A stretch of 64,000 bases of DNA from VBOC01 sp964512655 (GTDB lineage Bacteria > Bacteroidota > Ignavibacteria > UBA10030 > SZUA-254), in contig CAZEJT010000002.1 of assembly GCA_964512655.1 (NCBI GenBank), positions 62,001 through 126,000 of the forward strand. The letters are read 5' to 3'. The notes under the pieces were generated by a model, which saw only the letters and a program-made list of their open reading frames with translations, had not been told where the DNA came from and made no database searches. Positions 1 to 12,000 of this stretch are shown here, piece after piece (positions within the stretch are counted from its first letter, which is position 1; each line of letters begins with the position of its first letter). Both the position numbers and the translations under genes were made by a program.

Positions 1-3000
1 CCCGAAGGAGCGGTACTGGACCGCATACGCCGGGCTCACCTCGAATGTGGCGGAAATCGTATGATCAGCCGTCACGTTTGTGAACTGGTACATCGTCACC
101 GCGCCGACTGAACCTCCGTCGACGAGAACATCGAGCACGCGGTATCCCGTGTTCCCCGTGATGGCAAACGGCTGGTTCGCGCCCGAGTTAACGACGATGG
201 CACCGGAGGGCGTGATGGTGCCGTTCGATCCGGCGCTCGCCGTGATGGTGTACGTGCTCTGTGCGAATTTCACGCTGATCGTGTGGTTCGCAGCCACGTT
301 CACAAACGTATAGCTTGTCGTCGAGTCGACAAATGAGCCGTCCACGAATACGCTATCGACATGGTAACCGCCGCTCGGAGTCATCGAGAATGATTTGTTC
401 GAGCCGCGAGCCGCCTTGACACTCCCCGAAGGGTTGATCGTGCCATGGGGCCCCGCGCTTGCGGTGATTGTGAAGGTATCCGGCTTCACCACCTGAGAGA
501 CAGTGTTCGATGTGCTCGTATCGAAGTTCGCGGTTCCGCCGTAGCGTGCCGAGACCGCGTGCGATCCGATCGAGAGCGTGCTCGTCGAGAGCGTCGCGAG
601 CCCGCTGCCGTTCACATTGGCAGAATCCACCACCGTGCCGTCAACCTTGAAGTACACCTTGCCCGCGTTCACTCCGGGCTTCACCGTATCTGCGAATGTT
701 ACCGATTGCCCGAACGTCGACGGATTCGGCGCCGTCGTCAACGCACCCGTTGTCGGTATCTTGTTGACGGTAAGCGTTGCGGCGGTTGAAGTAGCCGGAG
801 GGGGGCATGTGCCCGAAACAACTACGTCGTACGACCCCGCATCCGCCGCGGTGGCCGGATCGATTGTCAGGATCGCAGTGAGCGCACCTGAGATGTTGCC
901 CCCGTTTGACAGATTGATGCCGCCCTTGCGCCACTGGTATGTAATATTCTTCCCGCTTGCAACCACCGTAAAGCTGGTGGTCCCGCCGGAGGTGACCGAG
1001 TGGCTGGAGGGATTCGATGAAATCGCAGGTAGAGAGTCGACAGTGAGCGTACCGGACCCCGTGCCGGCACAGCCTTTGGTGTCCGTAACTGTTACTGAGT
1101 AGGCGCCGGCAGTGCTCACGCCGATCGTCGAGGTTGTAGCTCCTGTGCTCCACGCGAACGTCTTCGAGCCTGTGCCTCCGGCCGGTGTGGCGGTCAGCGT
1201 GGCAGGAAGCGTGTTCGCGCACTGCTCAACGTTTGCCACCGAGACGGTGGGATTCGGATTTACCGTCAGCGTGCCGGAGCCAGAACCCGTACAGCCCTTT
1301 GTGTCTGTGACGGTAACTGAGAAGCTCCCTGATACGCTCGAACTGATGGTTGAAGTCGTCGCGCCCGTGCTCCAGGCGAACGTCTTGGAGCCCGTTCCGC
1401 CGGATGGGGTTGCTGTCAGGACGCCCGGCGTCGCGCTCTGGCAAACCGCGACGTTCCCAACCGAAACCGTGGGATTGGGATCAAGCGTCAGGGTGCCTGA
1501 GCCGGATCCGGTGCATCCTTTGGTGTCTGTGACGGTGACGGAATATGCGCCGGCCGCGCTCGTGCTAATCGTCGAGGTCGTCGCACCTGTGCTCCATGCA
1601 AACGTGCTCGATCCCGTGCCGCCGGAAGGAGTGCCGGTCAACGTGGCCGGGACCGCGCTCGCACATATCTCCACGTTACCGACCGAGACAGTGGGATTGG
1701 GATCTACTGTGAGCGTGCCCGAGCCCGAGCCTGTGCATCCCTTCGTGTCCGTGACCGTCACCGAGTAAGTGCCCGCGGTGCTGGTGCCGATCGTTGAAGT
1801 CGTCGCGCCGGTGCTCCATGCAAATGTCTTGGAGCCGGTTCCGCCGGAGGGCGTCGCAGTCAATGTCGCCGGGAGCGAGGTCGTGCACGCCTCGACATTA
1901 CCCACCGATACCGTGGGATTGGGGTTGACCGTCAAAGTACCCGAGGCCGAGCCAGTGCACCCCTTCGTATCTGTGACTGTGACAGAGTAGGTGCCCCCGG
2001 TGCTGGTGCTGATGGTTGATGTTGTAGCGCCGGTGCTCCACGCGAATGTCGAGGAGCCCGTGCCGCCCGAGGCGGTTGCAGTCAGTGTGGCTGGCAGGGC
2101 GCTCGCGCATGCCTGGACGTTTCCAACCGAAACCGTCAGGCTTGGATTCACGGTCAGCGTCCCGGCGCCCGTGCCCGTACACCCCTTCGTGTCAGTCACC
2201 GTGACGGAGTACGTACCGGCGGTACTCGTGCTGATCGTTGATGTCGTTGCGCCGGTGCTCCATGCAAATGTCTTGGAGCCGGTTCCGCCGGAGGGCGTCG
2301 CAGTCAATGTCGCCGGGAGCGAGGTTGTGCACGCCTCGACATTACCCACCGAGACTGTGGGGTTTGGATCGACTGTCAAAGTCCCGGCGCCGGATCCTGT
2401 GCAGCCCTTCGTGTCCGCAACCGTGACTGAATACGTGCCCGATGTGCTCGCGCTTATTGTAGATGTCGTTGCGCCTGTGCTCCATGCGAATGTCGACGAG
2501 CCGGTGCCGCCCGAGGGCGTTGCGGTCAAGGTCGCCGGGGTCGCGCTCGCGCATACCTCGACGTTACCCACCGAGACTGTGGGATTCGGATCCACCGTCA
2601 AGGTGCCGGAAGCTGAGTGTGTGCACCCTTTGGTGTCCGTGACAGTCACGGAGTAGGTGCCGGCGGTGCTTGTGCTGATGGTCGACGTGGTCGCAGCCGT
2701 GCTCCAAGCGTACGTTATTGATCCCGTTCCGCCGGAGGCGGTGGCGGTGAGCGTGGCTGGAAGTGCGCTGGTACACGCTTCCACGTTGCCCACCGAGACC
2801 GTCGGGTTTGGATCTACCGTGAGCGTACCCGAGCCTGAGCCCGAACAGCCCTTGCTGTCTGTGGCCGTAACAGAATATGTGCCTGCCGTGCCGGTGCTGA
2901 TCGTCGATGTCGTCGCACCCGTACTCCAGGCGAACGTGATAGCCCCCGTGCCGCCGGTTGCGGTTGCTGTGAATGTGGCTGAGTTGCCCGAGCAAACCTC

Positions 3001-6000
3001 AGCGTTATTCACCGAGACTCCCACTCCTGCATTCGCGGTGAACGTCCCCGATCCGGAACCCGTGCATCCCTTTGTGTCCGTGACCGTGACCGAATATGTG
3101 CCGGAGGTGCTGACGCTGATTGTCGATGTCGTTGCGCCTGTACTCCACGCATACGTCACCGCGCCCGTCCCGCCGGAGGGCGTCGCGGTCAATGTTCCTG
3201 GATTCCCGGGGCAGGCCTCGCTGTTGTTAACCGATACAGTCGGATTCGGATGTACGGTCAATGTCCCCGAACCGGAACCGGTACACCCTTTCGTGTCAGT
3301 CACAGTCACCGAGTATGTGCCGCCGGTGCTCGTGCTGATTGTAGACGAGGTCGCCCCGGTGCTCCAAGCATAACTCACCGCACCCGTGCCGCCGGACGGC
3401 GTGGCAGTGAGGGATGCCGGAAGCGCGCTCGAGCAAGATTCAGCATTGCCGACGGAAACACTCGGGTTGGGATCGACAGTTAAGGTGCCCGCGCCGGATC
3501 CTGTGCACCCCTTCGTATCTGTCACCGTGACTGAATATGTACCCGCCGTGCTCGTGCTGATTGTCGATGTGGTTGCACCCGTGCTCCAGGCATAGGTTAC
3601 CGCGCCCGTGCCACCACTCGGGGTCGCGGTCAGTGTCGTTGGCAGCGCGCTGGAGCAGGATTCCACATTGCCGACGGAGACTGTCGGGTTGGGATCGACA
3701 GATAAGGTACCGGAGCCGGATCCGGTGCATCCTTTTGTGTCGGTTACCGTGACCGAATAGCTCCCCCCCGTGCTCGTGCTTATCGTCGATGTCGTCGCGC
3801 CCGTGCTCCAGTCATAGGTTACCGCGCCCGTGCCGCCGCTTGGCGTCGCTGTCAGAGTCGCAGGGAGTGCGCTTAAACAAGATTGTACATCACCCACTGA
3901 AACCGTGGGATTTGGATGAACCGTCAGGGTGCCCGAGCCTGAGCCCGTGCAGCCTTTCGTGTCCGTCACTGTAACCGAGTACGTGCCAGCCGTCGATGTG
4001 CTGATTGTTGATGTGGTCGCTCCGGTACTCCAATCATACGTCACCGCGCCGGTACCGCCGCTCGGCGTCGCAGTCAGCGTTGCAGGCAATGCGCTCGTGC
4101 ATGTCTCGACATTGCCCACCGAGACGGTTGGATTCGGATCAACTGTCAACGTCCCCGAGCCCGTTCCGGTGCATCCCTTCGTGTCAGTCACGGTCACAGA
4201 GTACATTCCCGCCGTGCTCGTGCTGATCGTCGAAGTCGTCGCACCCGTGCTCCAGTCATATGTTACTGCGCCTGTGCCCCCGCTTGGAGTTGCCGTCAGT
4301 GTCGCAGGTAGAGAGCTAGAACAGCTGGTCACGTTGCCGACCGATACTGTCGGATTCGGATCAACCGTGAGAGTACCTGACCCTGATCCAGTGCACCCTT
4401 TCGTATCGGTGACAGTCACCGAATAGGTCCCCGCAGTGCTTGTGCTGATCGTCGACGTGGTCGCTCCGGTACTCCAGTCATACGTTACAGCACCTGTCCC
4501 GCCGCTCGGTGTCGCCGTGAGCGTGGCCGGCAGAGCCGACGAGCAAGATTGCACATCCCCAACCGAAACCGTCGGATTCGGATGGATTGTCAAGGTCCCT
4601 GAGCCGGAGCCGGTGCAGCCCTTGGTGTCTGTTACTGTGACTGAGTAGGTGCCCGCCGTGCTTGTGCTAATCGTCGACGTGGTCGCTCCGGTACTCCAAT
4701 CATACGTTACGGCGCCCGTCCCTCCGCTCGGAGTGGCGGTAAGCGTTGCAGGCAATGCACTCGTGCATGCCTCGACATCTCCCACAGATACTGTTGGATT
4801 CGAATGGACTGTCAAAGTCCCTGCGCCCGATCCGGTGCATCCTTTGGTGTCTGTAACCGTCACCGAATATGTGCCGGCCGTGCCTGTGCTAATCGTAGAG
4901 GTTGTCGCGCCTGTACTCCAGTCATACGTCACCGAACCCGTGCCGCCTGATGCGGTGGCCGTTAATGTAGCGGAGTTACCTGAGCATACCTCAGGGCTGT
5001 TAACAGAAACTGTCGGATTCGGATGGACTGTCAGCGTGCCTGATCCGGTCCCCGTACATCCCTTCGTATCCGTGACTGTGACAGAGTAAGTTCCGGCCGT
5101 GTTGGTGCTGATCGTTGATGTGGTCGCGCCGGTGCTCCAGTCGTACGTCACTGCGCCCGTGCCCCCGCTTGGGGTAGCTGTCAGAGTGGCTGAATTGCCC
5201 GAGCACACCTCGGCGTCGTTTACGGAAACCGTCGGGTTCGGATTAACAGTCAGCGATCCGGAGCCGGAGCCTGTGCACCCTTTGGTGTCTGTTACCGTAA
5301 CTGAGTATGTTCCCGCGGTGCTGCTGCTGATCGTCGATGTTGTCGCACCAGTGCTCCACTCGTACGTCTTCGAGCCTGTGCCGCCGCTCGCGCTGGCCGT
5401 CAGCGCAGCTGGCAACGCGCTCGTACATGCTTCAACATTCGCTACAGAAACGCTTGGATTCGGATCAATGGTCAATGTCCCCGAACCGGATCCCGTGCAT
5501 CCCTTGGTGTCGGTTACGGTCACCGAATAGGTTCCGGCGGCCCCCGTGCTGATGGTCGACGTGGTAGTTCCGGTGCTCCAAGCGTAGGTCACAGAACCAG
5601 TCCCTCCCGAGGCCGATGCAACAAGGGTGGCGGGCAATGCGCTCGCGCAAACCTGTTGATCACCCACTGTGACCGACGGGTTGGGATCAACAGTTACTGT
5701 CCCCGAACCCGCGCCGGTGCATCCCTTCGTATCTGTCACCGTGACTGAATACGTCCCTGCCGTGCTTGTGCTTATCGTTGAAGTGGTTGCGCCGGTGCTC
5801 CAGTCATACGTAACCGAACCCGTCCCTCCGCTCGGAGTCGCTGTAAGCGTAGCGGAATTACCCGAGCACACTTCGTCATTATTGACGGAAACGGTTGGAT
5901 TCGGATGAACCGTCAGCGAGCCGGAGCCCGAGCCAGTACAGCCCTTCGTGTCTGTTACTGTTGCAGAATAAGTGCCCGCACTGCTTGTGCTGATCGTTGA

Positions 6001-9000
6001 GGTTGTCGCACCTGTACTCCATGCAAACGTCTTCGAGCCAGTCCCTCCGCTCGGAGTCGCCGTGAGCGTTGCAGGCAATGCACTCGTGCATGCCTCAACA
6101 TCTCCCACAGATACTGTTGGATTGGAGTGGACTGTCAACGTCCCTGCGCCCGATCCTGTGCACCCTTTGGTATCTGTAACCGTCACCGAATAGGTGCCGG
6201 CCATGCCTGTGCTAATCGTAGAGGTTGTCGCACCGGTGCTCCAGTCATACGTCACTGAACCCGTGCCGCCTGATGCGGTCGCCGTTAACGTAGCGGAGTT
6301 TCCTGAGCAAACCTCGGGGCTATTGACAGAAACTGTCGGGTTCGGATGGACTGTCAGCGTCCCCGACCCGGTGCCCGTACATCCTTTCGTATCGGTGACT
6401 GTGACAGAGTACGTTCCGGCCGTGCTGGTGCTGATCGTAGAGGTGGTCGCGCCGGTGCTCCAGTCGTACGTCACTGAGCCCGTGCCTCCGCTTGGGGTAA
6501 CTGTCAGGGTGGCCGAATTGCCCGAGCACACCTCGGCGTCGTTTACGGAGACTGTCGGGTTCGGATGAACCGTCAGCGAACCGGAGCCCGAACCTGTACA
6601 CCCCTTCGTATCTGTTACTGTGACAGAATAGGTGCCCGCACTGCTCGTGCTGATCGTTGAGGTCGTTGCACCCGTACTCCAAACAAAGGTCTTCGAGCCC
6701 GTTCCTCCACTCGCAGAAGCCGTGAGGGTTGCAGGCAAAGCGCTCGTGCAGGCTTCGACGTCCGCCACAGAAACGGTGGGGTTAGAATTAACCGTCAACG
6801 TGCCTGAGCCTGATCCCGTACATCCCTTCGTATCCGTGACTGTTACTGAATAGGTGCCCCCACTGCTCGTGCTGATCGTCGAGGTCGTGGCGCCTGTGCT
6901 CCAGGCATATGTCACCGAGCCTGTGCCGCCCGATGCCGTTGCGGTCAACGTTGCCGAGTTCCCCGAACATGCTTCGGGACTATTAACCGAAACCGTCGGG
7001 TTCGGATCAACAGTTACTGTCCCCGATCCCGAGCCGGTGCATCCTTTCGTATCTGTCACCGTGACTGAATACGTCCCTGCCGTGCTTGTGCTTATCGTTG
7101 AAGTGGTTGCGCCGGTGCTCCAGTCATACGTAACCGAACCCGTCCCTCCGCTCGGAGTCGCTGTAAGCGTAGCGGAATTACCCGAGCACACTTCGTCATT
7201 ATTGACGGAAACGGTTGGATTCGGATGAACCGTCAGCGAGCCGGAGCCGGAGCCAGTACAGCCCTTCGTGTCTGTAACTGTTACAGAATAAGTCCCCGCG
7301 CTACTCGTGCTGATCGTCGAAGTGGTCGCACCGGTACTCCAGGCAAAAGTCTTCGAGCCTGTTCCTCCACTCGCAGAAGCCGTGAGGGTTGCGGGTAAGG
7401 CGCTCGTGCAGGCCTCGACGTCCGCCACTGAAACCGTCGGGTTGGAATTCACTGTCAATGTGCCTGAACCTGAACCGGTACATCCCTTCGTATCAGTGAC
7501 TGTTACCGAATAGGTGCCTGCAGAGCTTGTACTGATGGTCGAGGTCGTTGCACCCGTGCTCCAGGCATATGTCACCGAGCCTGTGCCGCCTGATGCTGTT
7601 GCGGTCAAGGTTGCCGAGCTCCCCGAACATGCCTCGGGACTATTGACCGACACCGTCGGGTTCGGATCAACAGTTACTGTCCCCGAGCCACTTCCGGTGC
7701 ACCCCTTCGTATCCGTGACTGTCACTGAATAGGTGCCCGCACTGCTCGTGCTGATCGTCGAGGTCGTTGCACCCGTACTCCATGCGAATGTCTTTGACCC
7801 TGTACCGCCACTCGGTGTGGCCGTCAGGGTTGCCGAATTGCCTGAGCAGACTTCGGCATTGTTCACAGACACGGTTGGGTTCGAGTTAACCGTCAATGTC
7901 CCTGAGCCTGAACCCGTACAACCCTTCGTATCCGTGACTGTCACTGAATAGGTGCCCGCACTACTGGTGCTGATCGTCGAGGTTGTCGCTCCGGTGCTCC
8001 ATGCAAAGGTTTTCGATCCGGTCCCACCAGACGCCGTCGCGGTTAGAGTGCCCGAGCTGCCCGAGCAAACCTCCACAGCACCTACCGATACAGTGGGATT
8101 AGCGTCGACAGTCAAAGTACCTGAGGCCGAGCCCATGCAGTTGCTCGCGTCAGTGGCAGTCACAGAATAAGCGCCCGCTGTGCTGGTACTAATGGTTGAA
8201 GTCGTCGCCCCTGTGCTCCAGGAGTACGTGACAGAGCCTGAAGCGCCGCTCGGAGTCGCTGTCAGTGTTGCTGAACTACCCGAGCACACTTCGGCATTGT
8301 TTACCGAGACTGAAAGGTTGCACCCCTCACCGATCGCAAAATCGCTAAAGGACGTCATACCGGTCGCCTGCGTTGATGTCGACGTACGAGTGCCGGTTGC
8401 AGGCGAAGACCAGTTCGGAGAATCAAATTTTTTTACGACGAAATTTGCTGTATTTGCTCCACCATCCAGATCGCCCGCAACGAATGTAAATGTCGCATTG
8501 TAAGTCGAAAACCCGGTCCCGCTATTTGTCACTGTCCAGTAGCGATTCACAGTCTTGTTCGCATCAAGGCCTGAAGTCGAAATATTCGGGTGTTCAGTGC
8601 CGGTCGTGTTTGCCGTGACATTACCGCTGCCTGTGACGTTTGCAAAGTCAACCTGTACGGGTGTGTAATTTGACGCGTCTCCGATCGGGAAACTGAATGA
8701 TTCTGCGCCAGTCGCGAACACCTTGCGCGCGTTACCCAACACGTACTTTCCTGATGTGGCGCCAGTAACTGAACCACTTGAACCGATGATTACATTGTTT
8801 GATCCGGTTGTAATCTTGCCGTTCGTGAACGTCAATGTGCCGTTGACGGTTTCGTCAGTGAGAATCGTGACGCCACTCGTGTTGTTGATTGTGAGATTAT
8901 TGAACGTCGAGCCACTCATCGTTTGGGCCGAGCCGCCATTCATATTCAGGGTGCTCGTGCCGGTGGTAAATGTGCCGCTATTCGTCCAGTTACCTGCCAG

Positions 9001-12000
9001 GTTAATCGTATTACTTCCGGCAGAAAGTGTGGTACCGGAGCCAATGGTAAGACCACCATTGACAGTGATCGTTCCACCGAGCGTTTTCGTCCCGCTTCCG
9101 CTTGTTTTCAAAGCACCGTAGGTGAAGGCATTGACGGTTTGATCGCCGGAGCCGGCATAATCTACCGTCATGCTGCTGAGAGTATTTGTTGTAAACTTGT
9201 ACTGATTTGAATAGTCTGCAGTGGCTGCTGTTCGCGTGACCTTAAGCGTACCTGATCCGGAGATTGTTCCCGCAGCTGCGCTACTATTGATCACCACTCC
9301 GGCGGCCGGATTCAATACTGTTGCCGCTCCGTTCATATTGAGGGTGCCGCTGACATTGATATTTGTACTGACCGAAACTGCGGCGGCCGTATTTGAATTG
9401 GTGAGATTTCCGAATTGGGTTGTGCTCGAGCCACCGATCGCTTGAGATGCTGTCCCGTTTAATGTTACAAGTCCTGTCCCCTGCGTGAACGTGCCGTTAT
9501 TTGACAAATCGCTGCCGAGATTGAGCGCAGGATTATTAGTATTGCCAGCGTATGTCACTGACGAACTAATCGTCATTGCGCCCGCCACGTTCAAAGTACC
9601 GCTGGCGGGCGTTTTGCTGACCGCGGTCGCTCCAGTCGAAAGGGTAAGATTGCCGTACGTGGGCGTTGTTGAAACCGTCTGTGCTGCGTTCGCGCGGTAA
9701 TTGACCGTGCTGGAGGAATTGAGTGCAGTATTCCCTGACGTGAAACTTGTCGGAAACGTCGTGGCTGTGGCGGAACCAGTTAACCCAAGATTGAGAGTTG
9801 ATCCCGATCCCACAGTTAATGTTCCCGCTGCATTGCCTGTAAGCTGGAACGCTCCATCGTTGAAAACACTGTTCGTTGTCGCATCACCGACTGCAAGGTT
9901 GGTTACTGTCGTTGCGGCAGCAATCGTAACGCCGGCAGTGTTATTGGATTTCAGTGTGACGTACGTCGAACTGGAAGGAAGCGTAGCAGTCTGGGCTACG
10001 GTGCCGTTGTAATTGATTGTGTTGCTAGAAGCACTTGCATTCAAGACGCCGGTTGCCATTAAAGGTCCGGCGACATTCAACGTTGAGTTGGACCCATTTG
10101 TCCATGTCGAACCATTATTTCCACCAGTGATCCCGCCTGAACCGGTCGATGTAAAAGTTCCATTGTTGGTCACGACGGTGTTATTGGAAAGAGCTATCGT
10201 ACCGGCGACCGTGAGACTGGCTGTTGATGCGATTGTCTTATCGGCCGTAATTGAAAGCCCGCTCGAGTTTGTAACCGAGCCCGATCCATCAATCGTGGCT
10301 CCATTGGTGGTTGTAAGAGAGATTTGTCCTGATCCGCTGAGCGTTCCGTTGAGGGTTACGTTTCCTCGTTGGTCTAACGTAAACGTGGAGGTGCTGAGTG
10401 TTGGACTGGCATTAACAGTCAGAGCGCTTGTGACGATCGTATTGGCCCCGAGCGTTTTCGTGCCGCTGCCTGAGATTGTAAGGTTATTAAACGTCGTCGC
10501 AGCGCTTGTAATCGACTGCGATCCAGCCGCGTTGAAATTGACAGTACTGGTATTCGCGGTGAACGTCGCCGCACCGCTCCAGTTGCCGCCGACATTAATC
10601 GTACTCGATCCGCCGGCGAGAGTTCCCGCTGTCAGTGTAACGTTACCAGACACAGTATGACTCAAGCTGCTTCCAAGGCTGAGCGTTCCACCTGCCCCGT
10701 TGAGTGTAAGCGCGCCGGCAGATGTGTTGCCTTGAAGTGTTGCCGTCCCCGAAGTTTTTGTGCTCGTCAGCGTACCGGTTGTCGTAAACCCCGCAATGCT
10801 TGGTGATGCGACCGTCCCGCTGACCGTGACGTCGTTTGCACCAAAATTCAGAGTTCCCCCACCCGTGTTGGAGAGGTTTCCCTGGAGCGTCAACGGTGAT
10901 GCGCTTAGACCTGCCGAGCCGGTTCCACTGAAAGTTAGATTCTGATAGGTGAGTCCCGCATCGATTGTGGGATTCGCATTTGAATACTGGATCGTGCTCC
11001 CAGCGTTAATCGTTCGCGTTTCGAAGCCTGTATAACTGCCTGTAAATGTGGAGGCATCCACTATGAGTGTTCCGGTTACGCTCAGAGTGTTCGACACCCC
11101 ACTTCCGGTGAACAGTGCACCGCTTGGATTTAGCGAGCCGGCCGTGACTGTCAGATTTCCGTTAACCGTAACGCCTGTCGTACTTCCACCGATGTTCAGC
11201 GTCTGTCCGCTTTTATTGACAGTCAGGTTATTAAACGTCTGACTCGTCGACGTACCGTTGATTGTTTGACCTGCGGCCGTACTGGCAAATGTCACTGTCC
11301 CCGTGCTCGGAGTGAATGTTCCGCCGTTATTGGTCCAATTGCCGTTCACCGTAATGGTGCCCCCGTCGCTTGCAAGGGTTCCGCCTGCATCGATCTGAAC
11401 GTCCTGATACGTGCTGCTGCTGGTGAAGGTGCCCGATTGAACCTCCAGCAGGCTACTTACGGTAAGAGTACTTCCGCTAGCCGTGACACTTCCTGTACCG
11501 GAATGATTGATCCTGAGATTATTGAAGACGTTCGTACCGGTAAGAGTCTGCGTGTTGTTGCTGCCATTCAACACCACACTGCTCGTGCTGGCGGTAAAGG
11601 TTCCGGCCGTGTGCGTCCAACCGTTACCGACGTTCAATGTGCTCGACGATGCATCCAGTGTTCCATTCGTAAACGTCACTGTGCCGGAGATGGTATGGGT
11701 TAACCCCGACCCAAGATTCAGTGTTCCCCCCGATCCATTCAGCGTCAGCGCACCCCCGGTCACATTACCTGCAAACGTTGCGGTGCCGGAGGTTTTCGTC
11801 ATTGAGACAGTGCCCGTCGTGGTGAAGCCAGCGACGCTCGGCGCAGAAACTGTTCCACTGAAGGTGACATCGTTTGCCCCAAAGTTGAGGGCTCCGCCGC
11901 CCGTATTGGAAAGATTGTCCTGCATGGTTAACGGTGTTCCGCTCGCTCCGGCTGTGCCGGTGCCACTAAAGGTTAATTTCTGGTACGTCAGACCGGCGTC

